Assembly (NCBI GenBank): GCA_964627505.1
Contig: CAZVKB010000079.1
Span: forward strand, 1-13,219
Origin: JACJWR01 sp964627505
GTDB taxonomy: Bacteria; Actinomycetota; Actinomycetes; S36-B12; UBA10799
DNA: 13,219 nucleotides
Direction: 5' to 3'
In this document: positions 1 through 6,724 of the stretch, in pieces
Numbering within the stretch: the first letter of the stretch is position 1
Layout: each line of letters opens with the position of its first letter
Notes under the pieces: model-generated
The model's database searches: none
What the model was told of the DNA's origin: nothing
Seen by the model: only the letters and a program-made list of their open reading frames with translations
Program-made: the position numbers and the translations under genes

Positions 1-3
1 CAA

Positions 4-78
4 AATCGCCCGATAACCGTGTTCTCGCCCATACACCTACGGGCGATTCTGCGGTTTATGGGCGAATTTGCTGCAAGG
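4..78. repeat. Dispersed palindromic repeat, copy 1
   Basis: This 75-base segment matches 7700-7774 in the same orientation with about 60 of 75 identical positions by eye and no gaps. It contains nested inverted arms: TCGCCC (6-11) against GGGCGA (60-65), and inside that AACCG...TCGCCC (15-30) against GGGCGATT...CGGTT (41-56). The inner stem here has 11 Watson-Crick pairs, two G-T wobbles and three central mismatches, while in copy 2 it is perfect. The left part of the element may continue outside the window. It resembles REP or BIME-like elements or a structured RNA, but I do not recognise a named family. Confidence 0.75.
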
Positions 79-130
79 GGGGGGTGTGCCGCAAGGCGGG
101 GGGAGCCATCGGGGCAACCTGCTGCCCGGG
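77..130 (+). other. G-run tract, possible G-quadruplex
   Basis: Four runs of G (8 at 77-84, 6 at 98-103, 4 at 111-114, 3 at 128-130) lie on the plus strand between the repeat and the SGNH hydrolase start. Loops of 13, 7 and 13 bases are long for a stable quadruplex, so this is only a possibility. It may equally be slippage-prone low-complexity DNA. Confidence 0.3.
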
Positions 131-158
131 CCTGAGGTCGATGGAGCACAATCACGCC

Positions 159-1094
159 ATGACTGTGCGATTGGTGTGTATTGGGGATTCGTTCACCGAA
201 GGTATGTGCGACGACCTGCGCCCAGACGGGCATTACCTCGGCTGGGCCGACCGGGTGGCGTTGGCGCTGGCCACCGAAAACGCGCAACGGGACGAAACAG
301 TCGAATACGCCAACCTCGCGGTGCGCGGAAAACTGCTTGACGAAGTTGTCGCCGAACAACTCCCGATTGCCGCAACGATGCGCCCCACCATCGCAACGTT
401 CCATGCGGGTCCCAATGATGTTTTGCGACCGCGCACCGATCTGACCGATCTTTTCGACCGCTACCACCGAGCAGTGTGCGATGTCGCAGCCTCGGCGACA
501 CAGGTGGTGCTCTTCACCTCGATTGGACGCGCAGGCGGTTCGGGACGGGTGGCGCAGGGAGTAGCCGACAGGTTCGCCAGATTCAACGACAACGTTCGAG
601 CGGTGGCGACTGCCGAAGGTGTCACGCTGGTGGATCTGGAGCCGGTGCGAGTGTTGTCGGATCGGCGGCTGTGGCACACGGATCGTCTGCACTTGAACGC
701 AGCCGGACACGCCCGAGTGGCGGCTGCGGTTCTGGGGAAGGTGGGTGGGTCGATGAACCGCAATCATGAATTGATACTTGATGCCTCACCGTTGCCACAA
801 TCGGGCAAGACGGCAGCATTCGTGAGCGTGCCGCAGCCAACTGGCTCGGCGAGTCCGCACACGGAACGCCCGGACACCGATCACCCACACGCCGGCAGTG
901 CAGACCCCGATTGGTGGCAGGAGCCGCTACCACCTTCCCAACCCGTTGGTCGTCGCACTGCTGTCGCTGCGGACCTCGCCTGGATCTACTCCTTCCTCGT
1001 GCCGTGGCTCGGCCGGCGCCTGCGGGGAACCTCCAGCGGTGATGGTCGTGAGCCGAAAGATGCGAAGTTGCGGGTGGTGAAGCCAGAACTCTGA
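159..1094 (+). CDS. SGNH/GDSL-family hydrolase (esterase/lipase type)
   Basis: This is a 311-residue SGNH hydrolase, probably acting on an ester or acyl bond; the substrate is unknown. The family blocks are in order: GDSFTEG with nucleophile Ser11, NLAVRG at 52-57 (oxyanion glycine), GPND at 84-87 (Asn86), and DRLHL with Asp175 and His178. I chose ATG159 because the protein then begins MTVRLVCIGDS, right at the first beta strand; the frame is open back to GTG84, but the extra residues look like translated repeat DNA. No signal peptide is seen, so it is probably cytosolic. After the catalytic domain comes a linker of about 50 residues (199-248) rich in Pro, Ser, His and Asp, then a tail with DWWQEPLPP and PWLGRRLRGTSSGDGR. 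I know that tail from actinobacterial members, where to my recollection the linker is short. A CACAAT box 6 nt before the start is a weak leaderless-promoter candidate. Confidence 0.88.
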   Translation: MTVRLVCIGDSFTEGMCDDLRPDGHYLGWADRVALALATENAQRDETVEYANLAVRGKLLDEVVAEQLPIAATMRPTIATFHAGPNDVLRPRTDLTDLFDRYHRAVCDVAASATQVVLFTSIGRAGGSGRVAQGVADRFARFNDNVRAVATAEGVTLVDLEPVRVLSDRRLWHTDRLHLNAAGHARVAAAVLGKVGGSMNRNHELILDASPLPQSGKTAAFVSVPQPTGSASPHTERPDTDHPHAGSADPDWWQEPLPPSQPVGRRTAVAADLAWIYSFLVPWLGRRLRGTSSGDGREPKDAKLRVVKPEL

Positions 1095-1095
1095 T

Positions 1096-1122
1096 CGGTC
1101 GCTCGGTCAGGCCCAGCGACCG
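1096..1122 (+). terminator. Putative hairpin terminator after the SGNH hydrolase
   Basis: CGGTCGCT (1096-1103) and AGCGACCG (1115-1122) form a perfect 8-bp stem with an 11-base loop, starting two bases after the stop codon. There is no run of T after it, which is common for hairpin terminators in high-GC actinobacteria. It would separate the hydrolase transcript from the channel-like gene. Confidence 0.55.
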
Positions 1123-1222
1123 CAATCCTTGAATCCGCAGCCAGATCAGAGATGGTGGGGCGATACTGGGCAGCACTGGTGCGCCTGGTGGTTGAATCTG
1201 GCAGCGAGAAGCGAAGGAACAC

Positions 1223-2470
1223 ATGGACTCTGCGATCCGGGTGCTCTCGGCGATAGCGGGCTCCGCCCTCTTTGCCGCCACGGTGCACGCCATCTTCATC
1301 AACATGCTGGTGCCACGACCCCGCAGCACTGTGATCGGCACGTTGGCCAACGCCCCGAGTCGAATGATTTTCCGCTGGCTGGCGTTTCGACGTGGGACCT
1401 TTGCAGCCAGAGATAGCGTCCTTGCGGTAAGCGGGCCTGTCTCTGTGCTTGCGCAACTCGCAGTATTCGCAGCACTATTTGTCCTCGCGTCTGCCTTGAT
1501 GGTTTATGGCGTATCGAGTAGTGGCTTTCCCGCGGCTCTGTATCAAGCGGGTTCGTCGTTGCTCACTCTCGGCATCGTGGAGCCGGCGAGCACAGGCGCG
1601 GTGACGGTCGGCCTCGTGACGGCATTCGTCGGCCTTGTGCTCATCGCGGTGCTGGTGGGCTATCTCCTCGCCCTCTACGCGGCCTATTCGCAGCGTGAGA
1701 GCGCGGTGGCCGAGTTAGGTCTGCTCGCGGGTGAACCTGCCTGGGGTCCGGAATTCCTATGTCGAGCCTCGCTGCTGCCACACACACAACGGATTCCGAT
1801 CTACACCTCTTGGATCAGCTGGATGTCGGATGTCCGTCTCAACCACGACCTCTATCCGGTGCTCAACATGTTTCGTTCCGTGCAACCCAGGCGGCACTGG
1901 CTGGTGTCGTTGCTGGCGATCCTGGATGCAGCGGCATTGGAACTCACCACTCTGCAACGGACCGACGATCGGTCTGCATTGATGCGAGTGATGGCGGAAG
2001 GTGTCGAGACGCTCTCGTCGCTGAACGCTGCCTACCTCCCAAGTACGGCCAGGCACGCGGTCAACAGCATCACCGCAGACAACTCAAATACGCAGTTACC
2101 GCTGTCGAGCGCCACCAGGGGTGAATCTGTGGTGATCGACGCTATCAGCGCGGACGCTCGAGCTTCGTTGATTGGCCCCAATGCTGGTGGCGCGATCGAG
2201 CCGAACAGTGATCCCGGAATCACCCGAGAAGAGTGGCAGTATGCCTGCGGTTTGATATCGATGGCGGGCCTGGCGGTGCGCCCAGATATGGACGCTGCGT
2301 GGGCTGCGTTCAGTGCCTTGAGATGCCGGTACGCCCACAACGCCTACGCCATTGCGGATCGCGTCTATGCCACCCCCGCACCCTGGACGGGTGTACGTCA
2401 TCCGACAACCGAGGAAGTGTGGCCCAACCTCGTCTGTGATCGGCTTGATCGCGGCGGCGAACACGCCTGA
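1223..2470 (+). CDS. Potassium-channel-like membrane protein with non-canonical filter
   Basis: This 415-residue protein has the layout of a two-pore-helix ion channel. There is an N-terminal hydrophobic helix at about 5-28, an outer helix at about 68-97, a re-entrant pore segment at about 103-121 with SSLLTLGIVEP, and an inner helix at about 124-155. The TLG core sits where K+ channels carry TVGYGD or TLGFGD, but Ile-Val-Glu-Pro replaces the aromatic-Gly-Asp end, so K+ selectivity is doubtful. About 260 soluble residues follow, including a WISW...NHDLYPVLNMFRS...HWLVSLLAILDAAAL stretch that I associate with the cytoplasmic domain of little-studied bacterial two-helix channel relatives. GAAGGA at 1213-1218 supports the ATG. 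The 128-base gap upstream holds a terminator hairpin and no clear promoter. Plasma-membrane location and ion conduction are inferred from the fold pattern only. Confidence 0.6.
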   Translation: MDSAIRVLSAIAGSALFAATVHAIFINMLVPRPRSTVIGTLANAPSRMIFRWLAFRRGTFAARDSVLAVSGPVSVLAQLAVFAALFVLASALMVYGVSSSGFPAALYQAGSSLLTLGIVEPASTGAVTVGLVTAFVGLVLIAVLVGYLLALYAAYSQRESAVAELGLLAGEPAWGPEFLCRASLLPHTQRIPIYTSWISWMSDVRLNHDLYPVLNMFRSVQPRRHWLVSLLAILDAAALELTTLQRTDDRSALMRVMAEGVETLSSLNAAYLPSTARHAVNSITADNSNTQLPLSSATRGESVVIDAISADARASLIGPNAGGAIEPNSDPGITREEWQYACGLISMAGLAVRPDMDAAWAAFSALRCRYAHNAYAIADRVYATPAPWTGVRHPTTEEVWPNLVCDRLDRGGEHA

Positions 2471-2572
2471 GCATCGTTCGGCAACAGAGTCATCAGCCGC
2501 TGTCTGTGGGCCGAGACCAGGCGATTTGGGCATGAGTCCCAGGTTGGTTCCACGCGCCCAGCCGGAGACGCC

Positions 2573-2578
2573 TACGCT
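2573..2578 (+). promoter_or_regulatory. -10 box for a leaderless JmjC/cupin transcript
   Basis: TACGCT fits the actinobacterial TANNNT -10 consensus and ends 7 nt before ATG2586, which would place the transcription start on the A of the start codon. No Shine-Dalgarno lies at normal distance from that ATG. No convincing -35 box is seen. Confidence 0.45.
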
Positions 2579-2585
2579 CAGCCAC

Positions 2586-3350
2586 ATGACGAGTGGGCCG
2601 AACAACGAGACGCCACGCACCCTTCGCTACCAGTCTGACGGCGAGTTTTGGGATCGAGTGGCCAACGAAAACTGGCAACGGTGGCCCCTGGCTTTCACCT
2701 GCGCTTCTGTCGACACACCATTCACCGCAGACGCAGTTTTCGCGGCCCTCACCGCAGACGTGCCGCACGATCCGCTGGACTGGATCCAACTGGCCACCAG
2801 CACCACCCCCAGCAACGTGCGCGACTACCGCATGGTCTCGTTCCGGCGCTACGGTCCTGCGCCTGCCGACGGGGACTTCGCCGGGTACTTCGAGCGGCTA
2901 CGTGGAGTGTCTTTCGGCTTCAACGTTCACGACCTCGGACGACGAAACCCAGCCCTCCTCGCCACCACGGCGGTATTCGGTCAGCAACTTGGCAGTGTTC
3001 CGGGCACTCCACCAGTGCGCAAGTGGGAACTGGACGTCTTCGCAGGTTCCTACCCGGTCACTCCACTGGGCATCCACCGCGATAACGCCGGCGTATTCTC
3101 GTTCTCGATCTGGGGTAGGCGCACCTACCTGCTGTGGCCCCCGGACTACTTCGCTCCGGGCCATCCCGATCTCATCAGGCCTGACCGGGCTGTGATCGAA
3201 CGACACGCTACGGACGCCATTCAGATCGATGTGGAGCCCGGACGGGGAGTCTACTGGCCACCGCACTTTTGGCACGTGGTGCTTGCAGACGGCAATCCCT
3301 TCGTAGTGGCCCAGGTCAGCGCATATTTCGAGCAAGCCGACCTGGAGTAG
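2586..3350 (+). CDS. JmjC/cupin-like putative Fe(II)/2-oxoglutarate oxygenase
   Basis: This 254-residue protein has the double-stranded beta-helix signature of JmjC/cupin-8 oxygenases, which hydroxylate proteins, peptides or small molecules using Fe(II), O2 and 2-oxoglutarate. Candidate metal ligands are His164 and Asp166 in GIHRDNAGVFSFSIWGRRTY and His230 in WPPHFWHVV, matching the usual HxD...H spacing. Arg178/Arg179 or Tyr181 could contact the 2-oxoglutarate carboxylate. The N-terminal part (about 1-140) is helical and has no other domain I recognise. The frame is open far upstream into the previous gene. I prefer ATG2586 because of the leaderless -10 box; ATG2532 is the alternative and would add 18 residues. 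The exporter gene starts 40 bases downstream and a methyltransferase follows, suggesting modification and export of one compound. The substrate is unknown. Confidence 0.72.
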   Translation: MTSGPNNETPRTLRYQSDGEFWDRVANENWQRWPLAFTCASVDTPFTADAVFAALTADVPHDPLDWIQLATSTTPSNVRDYRMVSFRRYGPAPADGDFAGYFERLRGVSFGFNVHDLGRRNPALLATTAVFGQQLGSVPGTPPVRKWELDVFAGSYPVTPLGIHRDNAGVFSFSIWGRRTYLLWPPDYFAPGHPDLIRPDRAVIERHATDAIQIDVEPGRGVYWPPHFWHVVLADGNPFVVAQVSAYFEQADLE

Positions 3351-3386
3351 TCATCCCGCATGAAGCTGCCAACCGCTCCCGACCTC

Positions 3387-3392
3387 TACGAT
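3387..3392 (+). promoter_or_regulatory. -10 box suggesting a leaderless GTG3400 start for the exporter
   Basis: TACGAT overlaps the ATG at 3391 and ends 7 nt before an in-frame GTG at 3400. This is the same spacing as at the upstream oxygenase gene. If it is used, the exporter starts at GTG3400 and is three residues shorter. No Shine-Dalgarno precedes either start. Confidence 0.35.
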
Positions 3393-4623
3393 GACCCGCG
3401 TGTCCGTGCAGACCGAGCCGCGTAGTCCACTGGCCTTTCCGGCGTATCGGCGGGTGTTCTTCGCTCGGGCAGTGTCATCGGCCGGCTCGTACATGCAAGT
3501 GGTGGCTGCAAGTTGGCTGGTGTACCACCTCACGAACAGTGCCATTGCAGTCGGCGTACTCACCTCACTTGCGTTGGGGCCCGCGCTGGTGGGCGGGCCA
3601 ATCGGCGGTGTCCTCGCAGACCGCTACGACCCGCGGCGCCTGGCGATTCTGCTCAGCGCCCTGCAAGCGCTCGCATGCATGGCGTTGGTGGTGCTCGAAT
3701 TGGCCGGCCATCTCACTGTGGGCCTGCTCTATGCATGCGTGTTTGCCGGCGCCATCCCGTTCTCGATCAATCAGCCGATCATCACCCTGATCGTGCCCTA
3801 CACCGTGCCCGAGGAGAGCCGGCATACCGCAGTGGCCCGGGCTTCCATGATTTTCAATGTGACCCGCTTGCTGGGGGCATTCGTCGGCGGGGTACTTGTG
3901 ACAGCCGTCGGCGTGGCGGCCGCCTTCGGCATCAATGCGCTGTCCTATGTGCTGGTGACATTGGTGTTGTGGCGCACCACTCTGCTGATCAGTCCGGATG
4001 ACACGTTGACGGTCCGGCGCACAACTGGGGTCGTAGCTGGGATGCGACAGGGGCTCGGACACCCCCTGATGCGGGTGGTGGCGCTATCTGTGGTGCTCTT
4101 CTTCACCCTGGTGGCCCCGCTGGAACAGCTCATGCCCACAGTGGCGAGGGAACACGGCATGACCGCCACATCCGTAGGTGTCCTGGTGGGCTTCATCGGT
4201 GTGGGCGCACTTGTGGCCAATCCATTGCTGGGCAAGCGCAACCGGTCGAGATCTGCCAGGCAAGGGCTGATGGCGGTGGGCCTGGCCATCTCCGCTGTGG
4301 GCTTGGTGTTGCTTGCCGTGACGCCGAACAACGGCATCCTGATCGACGTCATTGCCGTGATGGCCGTCGGCTTCGGCTGGGAATTTGTGTTCGTCAGCGG
4401 TCAGGGGACGGTGGCGCTGGACATTCCGGCGGACATCCGCGGGCGCATGATGGGCGTGTTCTTCCTACTTGTCACCGCCACCACGGCGTTGGGGGCCCTG
4501 GCAATCGGCTACCTTTTCGACACCGTCGGGCTCACGATCACATTGCTCACCAATGCGGCGATTGTGGCCTTAGGTGCCGTCGTGATGGCGGTGCGAAGCC
4601 GAACCTCCGCAGGCGCCGCCTGA
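3391..4623 (+). CDS. MFS exporter, EntS/TMSE-like
   Basis: This is a 410-residue major facilitator transporter of the usual 12-helix length (in-frame GTG3400 is an alternative start). The N-terminus has FPAYRRVFFARAVSSAGSYM leading into helix 1, followed by VAASWLVYHLTNSAIAVG. The MFS motif A is GGVLADRYDPRRL at about 72-84, in the loop between helices 2 and 3. The FSINQPIITLIVPYTVPEE stretch followed by SMIFNVTRLLGAFVGGVLV is the hallmark I associate with the transmembrane-secretion-effector/enterobactin-exporter branch, whose members export siderophores and other small molecules in the proton-motive-force manner. It follows the JmjC/cupin gene by 40 bases and precedes a methyltransferase by 54 bases, so it may export the product they modify. 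The substrate cannot be read from the sequence. Confidence 0.82.
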   Translation: MTRVSVQTEPRSPLAFPAYRRVFFARAVSSAGSYMQVVAASWLVYHLTNSAIAVGVLTSLALGPALVGGPIGGVLADRYDPRRLAILLSALQALACMALVVLELAGHLTVGLLYACVFAGAIPFSINQPIITLIVPYTVPEESRHTAVARASMIFNVTRLLGAFVGGVLVTAVGVAAAFGINALSYVLVTLVLWRTTLLISPDDTLTVRRTTGVVAGMRQGLGHPLMRVVALSVVLFFTLVAPLEQLMPTVAREHGMTATSVGVLVGFIGVGALVANPLLGKRNRSRSARQGLMAVGLAISAVGLVLLAVTPNNGILIDVIAVMAVGFGWEFVFVSGQGTVALDIPADIRGRMMGVFFLLVTATTALGALAIGYLFDTVGLTITLLTNAAIVALGAVVMAVRSRTSAGAA

Positions 4624-4677
4624 GCACGACTGGTGCGTGCGTGCAGCCCATCGAAGCGCGTAGGTCAAAATGTTCCC

Positions 4678-5373
4678 ATGCCTGCCGAACCCGAAGTGGC
4701 TGAGTTCTTCAGCACCTGGTCCACCTATCGCGCAGTGATCGAACACGACTGCATGGAGCACACGGTGGTGTATTCGGCCGTGCGAGAAGTGTTGGCTGCG
4801 CGGCAAAATCCTTTCCGCCTGCTCGATCTCGGGTGTGGCGATGCGGCTGGCATCAAACCGGCGTTGGTGGGCTCAGCAGTGGCCACCTACGTCGGAGTTG
4901 ATTGCGCTGCCCCGGCGTTGGACGCAGCGCGTGCGGTGCTGGCCGACGTGTCGTTTTCGGTAGACCTGCGGGTGGCGGACTTCATGTCGTTTGTCGCCGA
5001 GACCGACGAGACGTTCGACGTGGTGGTCGCCTGTTTTGCGCTGCACCACTTTCAGGCCAACGAGAAACGTGAGTTCTTGCGTGCAGTGCAACGAATCCTG
5101 GCCGTGGGTGGTGAGTTGTTGCTGATCGACGTGGTGCGGCTACCTGGCGAGACACGTGCGGAGTACCTCGACCGATATGCGGCCTTCGTGGCGGACTGGC
5201 CGGTGGGTGCCGCGCGCCGGGCTAGCATCATGGAACACGTGTCAGGCTTCGATTTTCCCGAAGCTGTGGACGTGGAACCCGTTTGGGCGCGCGATGCCGG
5301 ATTTGCGCAGGTGAACGAGTTCTATCGCGGCGCCCGCGACACCCAGTGCGGCTGGGTGGCCACGCGCAACTGA
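4678..5373 (+). CDS. Class I SAM-dependent methyltransferase
   Basis: This 231-residue Rossmann-fold methyltransferase has motif I LLDLGCGDA (48-56), an acidic residue for the SAM ribose in VGVDCAAPALDAAR (Asp75), Asp101 in VADF for the adenine region, and FDVVVACFALHHF (113-125) as post-motif II. GGELLLIDVVR at 144-154 is the strand after motif III. The C-terminal part (about 155-231) is probably the substrate cap and ends NEFYRGARDTQCGWVATRN. The frame extends upstream to 4633, but ATG4678 gives the family-like N-terminus. It is preceded by CAAAAT 6 nt upstream (a weak -10 candidate) and has no Shine-Dalgarno. The family acts on small molecules such as quinones, polyketides and peptides; the target here is unknown. 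It may work with the upstream oxygenase and exporter. Confidence 0.82.
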   Translation: MPAEPEVAEFFSTWSTYRAVIEHDCMEHTVVYSAVREVLAARQNPFRLLDLGCGDAAGIKPALVGSAVATYVGVDCAAPALDAARAVLADVSFSVDLRVADFMSFVAETDETFDVVVACFALHHFQANEKREFLRAVQRILAVGGELLLIDVVRLPGETRAEYLDRYAAFVADWPVGAARRASIMEHVSGFDFPEAVDVEPVWARDAGFAQVNEFYRGARDTQCGWVATRN

Positions 5374-5389
5374 GCGCATGCGCGTGCCA
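5357..5389. terminator. Bidirectional hairpin between convergent genes
   Basis: CACGCGC (5361-5367) pairs with GCGCGTG (5380-5386). The stem continues past a bulged C as TGG/CCA, giving 10 bp with a 12-base loop. It spans the end and stop codon of the methyltransferase, and the minus-strand transporter ends 10 bases to its right, so it could end both transcripts. GCGCATGCGC at 5374-5383 is also a perfect 10-bp palindrome. No T-run is present. Confidence 0.5.
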
Positions 5390-5398
5390 GCGCTGCCA

Positions 5399-6724
5399 TC
5401 ACAATCCAGGAAGTTCACTGAACCCGCTGCGTTTGCGTCTTCGCAAGTGCCAATTCAACATGCTTGCGTCCCAGTGCCGATACACCTTCACCCACCACAC
5501 CATGGCTATGACTGCCACGAGTGCCGGCAGTACGCCAAGCAGCCACGTCTCACCGGTGAGCAGGCCTGGCGCAGCCACTGCGGCGCACAACACCCAGGTG
5601 AGGGCATACATGGTGAGCACGAGAATCAGTGAGACGCGTGCCCGTCTCTGATCCGGCACGAAACCGAGCGCCGCGCTGCGAGCGTTTTGATCCACGCTCC
5701 ACGCCGGGACGCGCCATAGCAGGGTCGCAGCGGCCAAGATCCACAAACTACTCCACAGCAGACTCGCACCGAGCAACAATCCGGAGAAGATGAGGCTGAT
5801 CGGAAGCACCAGCAGCGTGCCTTTGATCCCAATCGCACGATTCACAGGCTCGGCGAGGTAACGCTGTGCAGCCAGGCACGCGATGGTCGCGACGAGTTGC
5901 ACACCTGCGAGATAGGCCTGCAACCGACCGGCATCCGATCCGATGATCAGATCAGACGCCGCGGAAATTCCCAGCGAGATCGCGGAGCCGGCGGTGAACG
6001 TAAATGCGGAGCCAACCAACAGCCACGACCACACCGGCACCTCGCGCACGAATCGCCACCCACTGGTCAACGACTCCCGGACCCCTTCCGGCACGGCCAG
6101 CCCGGTTGCCGCACCCGCGTGGCGCAACTTGATCGGCAGCCACAGGGAGATGCCGAGAGTCAGCACGGGTGGGATTGCCAACAGCCACACCAAGGAGACC
6201 CCGACGGCTGCCAGAAGCGCCGGGCTGACGACCGTGATTACCAGGGCAGCCAACCGTCCGACATACGCCCAACTGGCAATCCAACCGTTGATCGCCCGGC
6301 TCTGACTGACATTGAACAGGTCGGCCGCCAGACTCCACAACAGCATGGGGTACAGGTAGTTCTGCACCGCGGCGAGAATCCATATGACCCCGACGGCTAC
6401 CAATGCGACCGGGGTTGTCGGCCACCATTCCAAGGCCGCGACAAACACCGCCAAGGCGAACGCGTACACAACCGTCGTCGCCAAACCGACCGTGCGCAAC
6501 ATGGCCAACCGCGCCCAGCGGTCGATCACCGGTGTGAGCAGGATGGCCGGGATCGCCAGACACACTCCGGAAATGGGGTAGAACCACAACAATGACGAAG
6601 CCCCGCCGAGCACGAGGATCTGGCTGCACGCCACGATGTCGGCGATCACTCCCGATAAGCTCACCAGCCCCAGCGCGAGGCCGACCGGGAATCCACGCCG
6701 ACGCAGCGTCACGTCGGCGGTCAT
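5399..6724 (-). CDS. Polytopic transporter, MFS or Npt1 (nucleotide transporter)-like
   Basis: This 441-residue integral membrane protein has about 12 hydrophobic segments. It starts MTADVTLRRRGFPVGLALG at 6724, where its ATG overlaps the amidohydrolase stop as ATGA; an upstream in-frame start at 6769 is less likely. LTPVIDRWARLAMLRTVG (about 63-80) resembles the MFS motif A loop. YPMLLWSLAADLFNVSQSR and the C-terminal WSVDQNARSAALGFVPDQRR recall the ATP/ADP-antiporter-like (Npt/TLC) branch, in which LW...AN.LF and .AREALF... patterns occur. I use this only as a hint and no substrate can be assigned. Overlap with the amidohydrolase implies translational coupling and a shared substrate. The C-terminus is basic (LRRRKRSG), as expected for a cytoplasmic tail. 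The convergent methyltransferase ends 25 bases away with a shared hairpin. Confidence 0.68.
   Translation of the reverse strand: MTADVTLRRRGFPVGLALGLVSLSGVIADIVACSQILVLGGASSLLWFYPISGVCLAIPAILLTPVIDRWARLAMLRTVGLATTVVYAFALAVFVAALEWWPTTPVALVAVGVIWILAAVQNYLYPMLLWSLAADLFNVSQSRAINGWIASWAYVGRLAALVITVVSPALLAAVGVSLVWLLAIPPVLTLGISLWLPIKLRHAGAATGLAVPEGVRESLTSGWRFVREVPVWSWLLVGSAFTFTAGSAISLGISAASDLIIGSDAGRLQAYLAGVQLVATIACLAAQRYLAEPVNRAIGIKGTLLVLPISLIFSGLLLGASLLWSSLWILAAATLLWRVPAWSVDQNARSAALGFVPDQRRARVSLILVLTMYALTWVLCAAVAAPGLLTGETWLLGVLPALVAVIAMVWWVKVYRHWDASMLNWHLRRRKRSGFSELPGL

Noticed and set aside
84..158. N-terminal extension of the SGNH hydrolase to GTG84
   Set aside because: The added 25 residues come from the G-rich tract, lie before the first beta strand, and have no family support; ATG159 gives the typical start.
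1140..1201. GCCAGAT/ATCTGGC inverted repeat
   Set aside because: Seven bases with a 48-base loop in a 128-base gap are compatible with chance.
622..1350. Minus-strand open frame of 242 codons
   Set aside because: It runs antisense across the SGNH hydrolase end and the channel-like gene start, is Arg/Pro/Ser-rich, and has no motif. It is a high-GC shadow frame.
2352..2585. Long upstream start of the JmjC/cupin frame
   Set aside because: It would overlap the channel-like gene by 119 bases. The extension is low in structure and ATG2586 has a leaderless -10 box.
2471..2585. RiPP precursor peptide next to the JmjC/cupin gene
   Set aside because: The only ATG in the gap with any length (2532) is in frame with the oxygenase itself, and the other short gaps in the cassette hold no peptide-sized frame with a ribosome binding site.
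4624..4640. GCACG/CGTGC hairpin between exporter and methyltransferase
   Set aside because: A 5-bp stem is too short to call a terminator.
5897..6595. Plus-strand open frame of 232 codons
   Set aside because: It is antisense to the transporter, full of Gln/Arg/Pro, and without hydrophobic core or motifs.
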